DNA of 22,587 nucleotides from assembly GCA_037443565.1 (NCBI GenBank), contig JBBIOB010000050.1:1-22587 (forward strand). The letters run 5' to 3'. The notes beneath the pieces were generated by a model. The model ran no database searches, was not told where the DNA came from, and was given only the letters and a program-made list of their open reading frames with translations. Below are positions 14,577 to 22,355 of the stretch, piece after piece; the stretch's first letter is position 1; the number at the start of each line of letters is the position of its first letter. This DNA comes from Fervidifonticultor_A sp037443565. GTDB lineage: Bacteria > Sysuimicrobiota > Sysuimicrobiia > Sysuimicrobiales > Humicultoraceae. The position numbers were made by a program, and so were the translations under genes.

Positions 14577-15039
14577 GCCCCGTCACGGGTCGGGAGACCG
14601 GAACCGCCGGCCCCTCATGCTCCCGGCGTAGTGCCGCCAACAGGGCAGGGTTGGCGTAGACCTCCGCCGTTGCCTTCCAGCCAGCAAGGGTATGGACCAG
14701 CGGCTCGTAGGCCTCGATCTCAACGCAGGCGATCGAGGTCCTGGCAAGATCGGTCAGGAAGTCTTCGCGGTCTGGCTCGGGAAGGAAGCTGGTCCAGGGG
14801 AGCTCCTCTGCGAGCCACTTAGTCACCACGCCTCTGGTGCCCTTGTCGTGTAGCGCCGCGCGAACGATCCTGGCGAGAACCTTCAGCCCCTCCCGGATGC
14901 CCCTCTCGCGCGAACGGAGAACCAAATACAGATCTTCTCCATCCCGGCGTTGGAGCACGACGTCGCGATGCTCCACCTCGTCCAGGACGGCCCCGGAGTT
15001 GCGGAGCATGTAACTCAGGCTGCGCTCAATCACTGCCAT
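14560..15039 (-). CDS. Phd-like (prevent-host-death) antitoxin
   Basis: A 159-residue protein placed directly before the toxin. The N-terminus (SLSYMLRNSGAVLDEVEHRDVVLQ) resembles the DNA-binding Phd/YefM-type fold, and ADLILRS-like text follows (EDLYLVLRSRERG). The remainder, with LPWTSFLPEPDREDFL and YEPLVHTLAGWKATAEVYANPAL, matches the long prevent-host-death-type antitoxins that I associate with actinobacterial genomes (recollection of the family, not a search). It should neutralise the downstream toxin and repress the shared promoter. The start ATG at 15039 lies only 8 bases after a candidate -10, so the message may be leaderless. Confidence 0.72.
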   Translation of the reverse strand: MAVIERSLSYMLRNSGAVLDEVEHRDVVLQRRDGEDLYLVLRSRERGIREGLKVLARIVRAALHDKGTRGVVTKWLAEELPWTSFLPEPDREDFLTDLARTSIACVEIEAYEPLVHTLAGWKATAEVYANPALLAALRREHEGPAVPVSRPVTGRARKG

Positions 15040-15045
15040 GGCACG

Positions 15046-15074
15046 AAGTTACATCACTACTTCTGAACTGTCAA
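15046..15074 (-). promoter_or_regulatory. candidate sigma70-type promoter of the toxin-antitoxin pair
   Basis: On the minus strand a perfect -35 box TTGACA (15074-15069) is followed after 15 bases by TGTAAC (15053-15048), or after 17 bases by TAACTT (15051-15046). The stretch is clearly more AT-rich than its surroundings. It sits in the 40-base gap between the deacetylase stop and the antitoxin start, which makes it the best promoter candidate by eye in the window. Transcription would begin at or just before the ATG. Confidence 0.5.
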
Positions 15075-15079
15075 TAGGG

Positions 15080-15847
15080 CTACACCCACGGCCGGCGCAG
15101 CAGGTCACCGGCGAGCGCGCGCAGCGGTCGCCGGACGGCGAGGTAGAGCCGCAGGCCGGGACTCATGAGCGCGTTGAACAGAATGGGGCGCGCGAGGTAA
15201 CAGACATCTACCCGGTCAAGCGCCAGGACGTCGCTTCCGTATCCCGCCATCCCCAGCCTGGTCGAGACCGCCCCCTCGTAGGAGCGGCCGACGGTCCGTT
15301 TCACCGTATCGTTGTACCTGCCGTATGGGTATGAGAATAGGTGAATGCCATGTCCGAGAGCGTCCTCGATCGCGGCTCGTGATCCCACGACTTCCTCCTC
15401 TACCCTGTCAGGGGGAAGGAGATCAAGCCGGGGATGCGAGATGGTGTGCGCCCCGAACTCGATGCCGCGGCGATCCATCTCCCTGACCTGCGGCCACGTG
15501 ACCAGCGCCCTGCGCGGGATCCCGGGTGGCTGGCCCGGCCAATCGTTGGTCCGGCCGCAGTAGCCTGGGACAAGAAACACCGTGGCCGGAAACCCGAACC
15601 GCGCAAGCGCGGGAAAGGCCACGTCGAATACACTGCCAAAGCCGTCATCAAAGGTGATGGCCACGGCCCGATCGGGCAGCGGCCTCCGGCCGGCCAGGCA
15701 GGCCAAGCCCTCACGCAGCGAGATCACCCGCGCGCCCATCTCATGGAGCCGGTGCATCTGCGCGCTGAAGATCTCCGGACGAACCTCGAGTACCGAACCG
15801 CCGGTGCCGAGGTCGTGGTAGAGGAGAATGGGAAGCCGTCCGGTCAA
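15080..15847 (-). CDS. CE4-family polysaccharide deacetylase
   Basis: A 255-residue NodB-type deacetylase that would remove acetyl groups from N-acetylated sugars, using a divalent metal. Motifs are LLYHDLG (residues 8-14), ITFDDGFGS with catalytic and metal-binding D67/D68, the metal histidines in HTISH (H134, H138), and FSYPYGRYND (171-180). The start is best taken as TTG at 15847: it overlaps the upstream stop as TTGA, has GGGAAGG about 9 bases before it, and keeps the YHD motif. The first in-frame ATG (residue 31) would delete that motif. There is no signal peptide, so action would be cytoplasmic, on lipid-linked or nucleotide sugar, unless exported otherwise. It is the last gene of the minus-strand train. 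Confidence 0.85.
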   Translation of the reverse strand: MTGRLPILLYHDLGTGGSVLEVRPEIFSAQMHRLHEMGARVISLREGLACLAGRRPLPDRAVAITFDDGFGSVFDVAFPALARFGFPATVFLVPGYCGRTNDWPGQPPGIPRRALVTWPQVREMDRRGIEFGAHTISHPRLDLLPPDRVEEEVVGSRAAIEDALGHGIHLFSYPYGRYNDTVKRTVGRSYEGAVSTRLGMAGYGSDVLALDRVDVCYLARPILFNALMSPGLRLYLAVRRPLRALAGDLLRRPWV

Positions 15848-17085
15848 CGCGGATTCGCCTTCCCGGCAGAAAGGCGCTCGATCAGAGCGAAATACTGGCG
15901 CAGATGAGGCTCGGGCGCCCAGCGCCTGAGCACGGCCTGATACCCCTGCTCGCCCAGGGTCCGCCGCAGGCCCGGGTTCGTCCGAAGCCGATCCATCGCC
16001 TCCACCAGTCCAGCCTGATCGTGGTAGAGGAGTCCCCCATTGCTCTCCTCGATGATCTCCGGGAGGGGACCCAGGTTGTGGCCAATGACGGGCGTTCTCT
16101 GGGCGAAGGCCTCGAGCATCACGATGCCAAACGTCTCGAAGCCGATCGAGGGGACGACGAGCGCCACGGCGTGCCGGAACAGCGCCTGGAGCTTCTCGTA
16201 GCCGAGCCGACCGAGGAAGTGCACGTGGGGGAGCCTCGATGCCAGTCTTCGCAGATGGGCATCGTACTTCCCCTCGCCGACAATCAGCAGGTCGCAGGCG
16301 CTGTACCGGCGGAAGACGTCGAGCAGCACATGGACGCCCTTCATCTTCTCGAGGCGCCCGACGGAGAGGACGTAAGGTCGGTGCCAGGGGGCGGCAGGAT
16401 CTGGGTCGACGGCGTTGGGCAGCGGGACGAAGTATGGAATGTGCTCGATCGGGATCTCGACATCCAGACCCATGGCCCGATGCTTGTCCCGGCTGAAGCG
16501 GCTCACGGCGATCAGGGCGTCCAGGTGTCCCAGCATCGCGTTCTGGTATCCGCCTAGCCGCCAGAGTTGCGGCGGACGCTTCGCGTGGAGCTGGCACGCA
16601 AGGCAGGTCTTGTGGGAACACGGCTCGCGGCCGAACTTCCAGAGGACGTGGAGCGGACACACCAGCCAGTGCTCGTGCATCGTGTACAGCCTGACCCCGC
16701 GCCCATGCCGCAGCAGGTCCAACCCCATCAACGACATATTGTGGAAGTGCACCACGTCGAACTCCCGGGCGCTGAGCACGGCTCTCACCGCGCCGGCCTT
16801 CACCCCCGCGCGGCCGGTCTGGTGCGTGATCAGCGGGGAGAACCGGCCCGCCCGGCTGCGCAGGGAGTGTACCGTGATGTTGGGATGGTTGGGGAATTTC
16901 CCCACGGCGGCGACGCCCCGCGGCTTTGAGATCTCAAACGCATCGATGCAGTGCACGACGTCAACGCTGTGGCCCCGGCGTGCCAGCTCATTGGCCAGGC
17001 GGTACACGAACACCGCGTCCCCGCCAAAGTGATAGGGCGGGTAGAACGTGGTGACCATGCAGAACGTCAGGGGATGGCTAGTCAC
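15844..17085 (-). CDS. GT4-family glycosyltransferase with cysteine cluster
   Basis: A 413-residue GT-B fold retaining glycosyltransferase. The N-terminal half opens with FCMVTTFYPPYHFGGDAVFV. The donor-binding half has YVLSVGRLEKMKGVHVLL and the E-x7-E pair E317/E325 in FETFGIVMLEAF. Between them lies a four-cysteine patch (C143, C156, C161, C164: VCPLHVLW, PCSHKTCLAC), seen in a subgroup of GT4 enzymes and probably structural or zinc-binding. It starts at GTG 17085, overlapping the previous gene by 8 bases, with GAGGAGG about 12 bases upstream, and ends overlapping the deacetylase start. It probably adds one sugar to the lipid-linked repeat unit; sugar specificity is not readable. Confidence 0.9.
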   Translation of the reverse strand: MTSHPLTFCMVTTFYPPYHFGGDAVFVYRLANELARRGHSVDVVHCIDAFEISKPRGVAAVGKFPNHPNITVHSLRSRAGRFSPLITHQTGRAGVKAGAVRAVLSAREFDVVHFHNMSLMGLDLLRHGRGVRLYTMHEHWLVCPLHVLWKFGREPCSHKTCLACQLHAKRPPQLWRLGGYQNAMLGHLDALIAVSRFSRDKHRAMGLDVEIPIEHIPYFVPLPNAVDPDPAAPWHRPYVLSVGRLEKMKGVHVLLDVFRRYSACDLLIVGEGKYDAHLRRLASRLPHVHFLGRLGYEKLQALFRHAVALVVPSIGFETFGIVMLEAFAQRTPVIGHNLGPLPEIIEESNGGLLYHDQAGLVEAMDRLRTNPGLRRTLGEQGYQAVLRRWAPEPHLRQYFALIERLSAGKANPR

Positions 17086-18292
17086 GCCGCGCCGCCGCCT
17101 CCTCGAAGAGGGCCAGGGCCGCCTGCGCGGACCGGTGCCAGGAGAACTTCGCCGCCTGGGCGATCCCGCGCTGCCTCATCTCGTCCCGCAGCCGATCGTC
17201 TGCCAGCAGCCGCTCAAGACCCGCGGTGAGCTGTGTCGGGGACGTGGGGTCGAACAGGAGCCCCGCGTCTCCTACCACTTCGGGCAGGGCTCCGGTCCGG
17301 CTGGCGACCACCGGTGTCCCGCACGCCATCGCCTCGACCGCGGGTAGGCCGAAACCCTCGGCGAGTGAGGGCAGGACGAGCGCCGCGGCCGCGCCGTAGA
17401 GATGCGGTAGCTCGTCGTCGGGCACGAAGCCGGTGAAGACGACGCCCTGTGCGAGGCCAAGCCGGCCCACATGATCCCGGATGGCCGGATAGCCCGAGAA
17501 GAACACGTCCCCCTGGAAGTCGCCTACGATGACCAGCTTAAGGTCCGTTGCCCCGCTCCGTTCGAGCAACGCCGCGTAGGCGTCGACGAGGGTGCCGAGG
17601 TTCTTGTGGGGGCTGATCCCGCCAACATACAACAGGTAGCGGGCGTCCGGGGCCATGCCGTACTTCCTGAGGACGTCGCGCGTGGACGAGCCGTTCTCCG
17701 GTCCATCCAAGGGACGAAATCCTTCGCTCGCCGCATCGGGGATAACCCACACGCGGCCCTCTGGGACTCCGAACCGTTCGATCAGGTCGCGCCGTGAGGT
17801 GTCGGACACCGTGACGATGTGCGTTGCCTGCCGCAGCGCCAGCCGCACCTTCAACGACCACAGGATCCTGGACCGGCGGTCCGGGAAGACGAGGTCAGGG
17901 TAGCGTTCGGGGATTGTGTCATGGATCGTGACGATCACCGGGACCCGCGCCCTGATCGGGAAGAACGTGTAGACGGACGGGAAGTAGAAGAGGTCGAGGT
18001 CCCGGCTGCGCCGGTGGACGGCCTTCGTCATGGCCCGCAGGTCTCTGAAGGACCGATGCCCTCCGGCGGCTGCAGCCTGAGCGGCCATCCTCGTGGTCTC
18101 GATCACGACCCGCCGCACTCGAGCGTGCTCTAGCAGATCCGGGCTCTGGGCGGCGGTGCCGGCATCCAGAAACAGCAGGTAGTGATTCGCCGTATCGAGA
18201 TCGAGGACTGCCCGGATCAGCTCCCGGGCATAGCGGCCGTATCCCCGCCTGTTGGACCAGCAGCTGGCGTCCAGGCCGACCGTCAGCGCCAT
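17078..18292 (-). CDS. GT4-family glycosyltransferase (mannosyltransferase-like)
   Basis: A 404-residue GT-B enzyme. Opening VGLDASCWSNRRGYGRYARE is typical of GT4 mannosyl- and rhamnosyltransferases. Later blocks are VIVTIHDTIPERYP, LLYVGGISPHKNLGTLVDAY and LAEGFGLPAVEAMACGTPVV with E312/E320. The frame is open for another 64 codons upstream inside the neighbouring gene, but that part is not protein-like, so ATG 18292 is used. It overlaps the upstream GT2 gene by 10 bases and the downstream GT4 by 8. It probably builds the repeat unit at the cytoplasmic face. It is clearly not a close copy of the other GT4 gene. Confidence 0.9.
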   Translation of the reverse strand: MALTVGLDASCWSNRRGYGRYARELIRAVLDLDTANHYLLFLDAGTAAQSPDLLEHARVRRVVIETTRMAAQAAAAGGHRSFRDLRAMTKAVHRRSRDLDLFYFPSVYTFFPIRARVPVIVTIHDTIPERYPDLVFPDRRSRILWSLKVRLALRQATHIVTVSDTSRRDLIERFGVPEGRVWVIPDAASEGFRPLDGPENGSSTRDVLRKYGMAPDARYLLYVGGISPHKNLGTLVDAYAALLERSGATDLKLVIVGDFQGDVFFSGYPAIRDHVGRLGLAQGVVFTGFVPDDELPHLYGAAAALVLPSLAEGFGLPAVEAMACGTPVVASRTGALPEVVGDAGLLFDPTSPTQLTAGLERLLADDRLRDEMRQRGIAQAAKFSWHRSAQAALALFEEAAARRD

Positions 18293-19215
18293 TGCCGCAG
18301 GCTCGCCCCCGGACCGAGCAGGTAGCCGACAAACTCGCCTGTCGACCACGCGACCGCCAACACCATCACCCAGGGGAGCGCCCTGAGAAAGCGTCCAACA
18401 TGCCGCCTCCGCATGGCCACCTCCCGAGTAATGCGGGCCGTTTGAACCAGTGGGAGCAGGACCGCGACGGACAAGAACAGCCACCTGCGAAGGAGATACT
18501 GCCTGGCCACCCGCATGCCGGCGAACCCCCGGGCGTGATGGAATCGCGAGCTGATCGCTCTTTGCGGACGCCAGGTATTTGAATTGCGGACGACCAACGA
18601 AGGATCGGCTATCAGGACCTCCCCGGCACGCCTGAGCGTGTCATGGAAGAAGGCTTCATAGAGCCCTTCTGCACCAAAGTGCCCCTGCCCGCCCGGCGTT
18701 CGCCCCCAGTCCTCAAGCAGTGAACGCTTATAGGATACGTTCGTCCCTGGCAACGTCCTGGCCGGGCCGTGCTGCAGCGGAAGCATGAATCGACTGTACT
18801 CGCTAAAATACGCGGCCCAGTCCAGGGCCGTTGCGAATTCCCCGGGCTCCACGGCGCCGCCGACGGCCGCCGCACGCCCCTCATGGGCCCGCAGCACAGC
18901 GGCGGACCAGGTTCTCTCAGCAACGCAATCGTCTTCCAGCAGTGCCACGACAGCGCCCCGACTATGCGCCGTGCCGAGACAACGCATCTGGGGAACGTTG
19001 GCACCGGGATGAGGCACGACCCATAGGACCTGCCCGAACCGCTGCTTCAGTCGCTCGACGTCGGCGCCCCAGCCTGTCATATGCCCGACGACGACGATCT
19101 CCACCCCGGAAGCGACCTCTTGTCCCTCCAATGACTCCAAACAACGCTCGAGCAGTGCGGGGCCGCTGAACGCGATCACGACGATCGAGAGCACAGGGGA
19201 GCCTGTCTGGTTCAT
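18283..19215 (-). CDS. GT2-family glycosyltransferase with C-terminal membrane segments
   Basis: A 310-residue GT-A enzyme. The nucleotide-binding start is LSIVVIAFSGPALLERCLESL, and the acidic metal motif is LLEDDC (E94-D96). Acceptor-side block LPGTNVSYKR lies at 155-164. Two hydrophobic stretches near 244-262 and 278-300 should anchor it in the membrane. The following gene-order neighbour upstream (19212-20123) is a paralogue sharing the layout EYSxFMxPL, PGxNVSYKR and RRHVGxFxxxLP. ATG 19215 overlaps that gene's stop as ATGA. Function: transfer of a sugar to a lipid-linked glycan, with unknown donor. Confidence 0.88.
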   Translation of the reverse strand: MNQTGSPVLSIVVIAFSGPALLERCLESLEGQEVASGVEIVVVGHMTGWGADVERLKQRFGQVLWVVPHPGANVPQMRCLGTAHSRGAVVALLEDDCVAERTWSAAVLRAHEGRAAAVGGAVEPGEFATALDWAAYFSEYSRFMLPLQHGPARTLPGTNVSYKRSLLEDWGRTPGGQGHFGAEGLYEAFFHDTLRRAGEVLIADPSLVVRNSNTWRPQRAISSRFHHARGFAGMRVARQYLLRRWLFLSVAVLLPLVQTARITREVAMRRRHVGRFLRALPWVMVLAVAWSTGEFVGYLLGPGASLRQWR

Positions 19216-20123
19216 TCGACAACGTACAGGCTTCGGCCGGGTCCAAAGAGACAGCCCGCCAGCTCACCCACGGCCCAGGCCGCCAGAAAGATGCCAAGGA
19301 GCGGCAAGGACAGCACGAACTCGCCCACGTGCCGTCGCTTCCGCAGCACGCGCGTCGCGATCCGAGCGAGCAGGAGCGGCGGCAGCACCAGCGACATACC
19401 CCCCCTGGCCCACCGTCGTGGCGGAGACCACCCGGCCACCAGCGCCCCGGCATAGTGACGGCTGTAGTGGAACCGCTGCGAGAGGAAGTAGCGAACGCCA
19501 AATCGCTTGTTGTGATAGACGACAACGGCGGGGTCCAGCACGAAGCACTCCCCGCGGGCGCTAAGCCACCTGTGGAGCGAGAACTCCCAGAGGTCTCTCC
19601 CGAGCTCACCTTCCAGATTCGTCATTCCGTCGAACGCCCGTCGCTTGTACGAGACATTGTTCCCCGGGATGACACCGCTCGCGCCTCGGGGCAGGGGCCT
19701 CATGAATGCACTGTACTCGCAGAAGAAGACCGCCCAGTCGACCAGCCGTGGGCTTCCATTCTCCACTGCTCCACCCACGGCAACGCACGCGGGAAACGCG
19801 CGGTGGGCCTCGACGATCTTCTCGCACCAAAACTCGTCCGCCAGGCAATGATCCTCGATCACCGCGACGATCTCACCGCGGCTCCGGGCGAGGCCCGCTG
19901 CGCGGAGCTGCGGAATCGTCCGCCGCTCACGCACGGACAGCAATTCGACTAAGGGGAACTGTTGCTCGATGAGACGCGCAGTTGCCTCACCGGTCACGTC
20001 GGCAACGATGATCTCGGTGCCCACCTGCCCGCGCTGCCGCGCCAGTGAGTCGAGGCACTCCTTGACCGTTCCCGCGCCGTCGACCGACGCGATGATCACG
20101 GAGAGGGCCGGGGACCTGGTCAT
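19212..20123 (-). CDS. GT2-family glycosyltransferase, paralogue of the adjacent GT2 gene
   Basis: A 303-residue GT-A enzyme. It opens with LSVIIASVDGAGTVKECLDSL. The acidic motif is changed to VIEDHC (E90, D91, H92), where the paralogue has EDD. PGNNVSYKRR lies at about 153-162, and two C-terminal hydrophobic stretches (about 240-256 and 268-295) suggest membrane anchoring. Matching blocks run the whole length of the two proteins, so tandem duplication followed by divergence is likely. ATG 20123 lies 43 bases after the previous gene's stop. Confidence 0.88.
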   Translation of the reverse strand: MTRSPALSVIIASVDGAGTVKECLDSLARQRGQVGTEIIVADVTGEATARLIEQQFPLVELLSVRERRTIPQLRAAGLARSRGEIVAVIEDHCLADEFWCEKIVEAHRAFPACVAVGGAVENGSPRLVDWAVFFCEYSAFMRPLPRGASGVIPGNNVSYKRRAFDGMTNLEGELGRDLWEFSLHRWLSARGECFVLDPAVVVYHNKRFGVRYFLSQRFHYSRHYAGALVAGWSPPRRWARGGMSLVLPPLLLARIATRVLRKRRHVGEFVLSLPLLGIFLAAWAVGELAGCLFGPGRSLYVVE

Positions 20124-20166
20124 GCCGGCCGCGGCGCGGATGGATCGCAGGACTCGTAGTCCCTCA

Positions 20167-21210
20167 TCAGACGCGACCCCCGTACTCTGTCCACATGAGG
20201 AGCCGGGCCAGCCGCCCTGCGGCGTTCAACGCGAGTCCGCCGCGCATGAGGGCCCTTAGCAAGAGCACCCGGAGCTTCCTGCGCCGGACGCTCACAGTGA
20301 ATGTTCGCCATGGGAACGGTCCCCGCAGGAGCTCTCGCGCGCCTGCTGCCTCTCTCCGAATCAGCAGGTTGGCCGCCCGGAACGTCCGGTCGTCACACCG
20401 ATGAAAGGCATACTCGGTCAGCGACCCCGGGTCCATCTTCTCGATCATGTGATCAACGGTAAGGTACCGCTCGATGATCATGAAGAAGTCCTCTTCCTTG
20501 GTCCGCAAGTGATTGTATCGCGCGGACACCTGCGACGGATCGCTTCGATAGCGCATCAACGGCTCGTCCAGGATCGCCACCTTGAACGCGGTGAGAATCC
20601 GTAGCCACATCTCTAGGTCGGACGCAATGTCAAAGTCCGAGGTGTTGAACAACCCGACCCGCGAGAACACCTCTGCCCGGCCCATGAATGTGGGGGCCCG
20701 AAAGATGTGGTTCTTGTGCCGGAGGAGATGCGGCATGACGTCCGGGAGCCCCAGGCAGGTGTTGGCTCGCACCCCGGGCGGGAGTCTTGTCTCACCGAAT
20801 GCGCGACCTCGAGCGTCGATCCAGCGATCGAGAGCGAACACCGCTCCCGCATCCGGATGCGCCTCCAGGAAGCGCACTTCTCTCTCCACGATTGGCGCTT
20901 CGTAGACGTCGTCAGAGTGGTAGACGGCAACGTACTTGCCCCTGGCACGCCCGATGATACGGTTGACGTTCTGAAACTGGCCCAGATTCGTTGGGTTTCG
21001 ATAATAGCGAATCCGCCCATCACCGAACGACCGGACGATCTCCGGTGTGATGTCGTCAGATCCATCGTCCCCGATGAGGATCTCGAGGTGTGGGTAGGTC
21101 TGATTGACGATCGACTCGAGGCTTTGCGCTAGAAAGGGACCGTCATTGTGCGTCGGCATGCAGACGCTGACCAACGGTGGCGCGTCATCCTGTCCGGCAG
21201 GGTCTCTCAT
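20167..21210 (-). CDS. GT2-family glycosyltransferase
   Basis: A 347-residue GT-A enzyme of the classical WcaA type. It opens with PLVSVCMPTHNDGPFLAQSLE, then EILIGDDGSDDITPEIV (D48/D49, D52/D53) and the metal-binding VYHSDD (D100/D101). The SDLEMWLRI block (central EMW) is diagnostic of this group. The C-terminal 80 residues are arginine-rich and may sit on the membrane. ATG 21210 is preferred since it has GGAG 9 bases upstream and leaves a normal N-terminus; an ATG at 21255 in the same frame lacks a ribosome site before it. It follows the epimerase gene by 74 bases and precedes the GT2 pair by 43. Confidence 0.87.
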   Translation of the reverse strand: MRDPAGQDDAPPLVSVCMPTHNDGPFLAQSLESIVNQTYPHLEILIGDDGSDDITPEIVRSFGDGRIRYYRNPTNLGQFQNVNRIIGRARGKYVAVYHSDDVYEAPIVEREVRFLEAHPDAGAVFALDRWIDARGRAFGETRLPPGVRANTCLGLPDVMPHLLRHKNHIFRAPTFMGRAEVFSRVGLFNTSDFDIASDLEMWLRILTAFKVAILDEPLMRYRSDPSQVSARYNHLRTKEEDFFMIIERYLTVDHMIEKMDPGSLTEYAFHRCDDRTFRAANLLIRREAAGARELLRGPFPWRTFTVSVRRRKLRVLLLRALMRGGLALNAAGRLARLLMWTEYGGRV

Positions 21211-21284
21211 GTGATGGTCTCCGCTGCGGCCCTGTCCTGTAACCTCCTTCGTCATTTGAGGACCCGCGCGCTGACGGCGCTCGA

Positions 21285-22355
21285 CTATGAAGGATTGGCT
21301 GCTCTGCCGGTCAGCTCCATACCGACAGGCCGCTGAGTCCAGAAGAAGCGCTCGTCCAGCTGCCCGGTCTGGACCAGGTGCCGGATCTGCTTGATGCGGG
21401 TGAAGGCTCGGAACTCGAACAGCTCCCCGGTGAGGCGGATGCCTTCGAAGAACGCCCGCAGCTCCTCCGCGCCCGTCCCCGCGGTCCACCGGCACCGGAA
21501 TTCGGGCAGATGTGCGCGGATCTTGTCAAACGAGACCCGATAGCTGCGGTTGTCGGCGCCGGCGGTCCCAAAAGTGATCCGGCAGCCCTCGAACGCGCCC
21601 GCCACGAGCTCCGCGATGTCGCGCACCCTGTAGTTGGCCTCGTTGTCGCCCACGTTGAAGACCTCGTTGTGGACCGATGCGCGGGGTGCCTCGAGGGTGA
21701 GCGCAATGGCCTGGCAGATGTCCTGGACATGCACCAGGGGACGCCAGGGCGTCCCGTCGCTGGTCATCGCGACGCGTCGGGTCGTCCATGCCAGCCCGGC
21801 CAGGTTGTTCAGCACGAGGTCGAACCGCATGCTGGGCGAAGGGCCGTAGGCGGTGGCATTGCGGAGAAACGTTGGAGAGAAGTCATCGTCAGCGAGAGCC
21901 GTGACCCCCCGCTCCACCAGCACCTTGCACTCCGCGTAGGCAGTCTGCGGGTCCGGGGGAGACTGCTCGTCCTTGGTCTGGTCCGACCCTGTGCCGTAGA
22001 CACTGCACGACGAGGCGTAGACGAACCGCGACACACCCGCCTCCCTGCACAGCCGGGCCAGCCTGACGCTGCCGGTGTGATTGATGTCGTACGTGATGCG
22101 CGGGCTGAGCTCGCCGAGGGGGTCGTTCGAGAGCTCGGCAAGGTGGACGCACGCGTCGAAGCCCCTCAGGTCGACGGCCGTTACCTCGCGGGTGTCCTTG
22201 GAGATGAGGCAGGGCAGGATGCCGGTCGGCGGACCCAGGTGGGTGTCGGCGTAGAACCCGGTGTCGAGACCGATGATCTGGTGGCCGCGCGCTTCGAGCA
22301 GCGGACCGAGGTGGGCGCCGATGTAGCCGAGAATTCCGGTCACCAGCACTCTCAC
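21285..22355 (-). CDS. NAD(P)-dependent sugar epimerase/reductase (extended SDR)
   Basis: A 356-residue extended short-chain dehydrogenase acting on a nucleotide sugar. The cofactor site is VTGILGYIGAHL (G7, G10, G13) and D31 follows strand 2. The catalytic set is S115/S116 (YASSCSVYG) and Y140-x3-K144 (YAECK). WRPLVHVQDICQAI and NEVFNVGDNEANYRV are standard SDR sugar blocks. The text LGYIGAHLGPLLEARGHQIIGLD resembles SDRs encoded with CDP-hexose 3,6-dideoxysugar genes. The GTG start overlaps the RfbH-like stop (GTGA), so it probably acts on that enzyme's product or a sibling; exact reaction (epimerase or 4-ketoreductase) is not decidable here. It is usual in length. Confidence 0.88.
   Translation of the reverse strand: MRVLVTGILGYIGAHLGPLLEARGHQIIGLDTGFYADTHLGPPTGILPCLISKDTREVTAVDLRGFDACVHLAELSNDPLGELSPRITYDINHTGSVRLARLCREAGVSRFVYASSCSVYGTGSDQTKDEQSPPDPQTAYAECKVLVERGVTALADDDFSPTFLRNATAYGPSPSMRFDLVLNNLAGLAWTTRRVAMTSDGTPWRPLVHVQDICQAIALTLEAPRASVHNEVFNVGDNEANYRVRDIAELVAGAFEGCRITFGTAGADNRSYRVSFDKIRAHLPEFRCRWTAGTGAEELRAFFEGIRLTGELFEFRAFTRIKQIRHLVQTGQLDERFFWTQRPVGMELTGRAANPS

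Noticed and set aside
15848..16660. Extended N-terminus of the deacetylase through an open frame inside the GT4 gene
   Set aside because: The extension is arginine/proline-rich shadow sequence of the GT4 gene, and the deacetylase domain begins exactly at the TTGA junction.
15844..17085. Four-cysteine patch of the GT4 enzyme as a possible new domain
   Set aside because: Similar cysteine patches occur in a known subgroup of GT4 transferases, so it is noted in the gene entry but not treated as novel.
18293..18484. Extended N-terminus for the GT4 gene at 17078-18292
   Set aside because: Residues upstream of ATG 18292 are shadow sequence of the preceding GT2 gene, and the GT4 fold starts right at that ATG.
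21242..21249. Perfect ribosome-site sequence AAGGAGGT on the minus strand before the GT2 gene
   Set aside because: No start codon lies 5-10 bases after it; it is 31 bases before the preferred start and just inside an alternative ATG at 21255, so it probably does not set a start.
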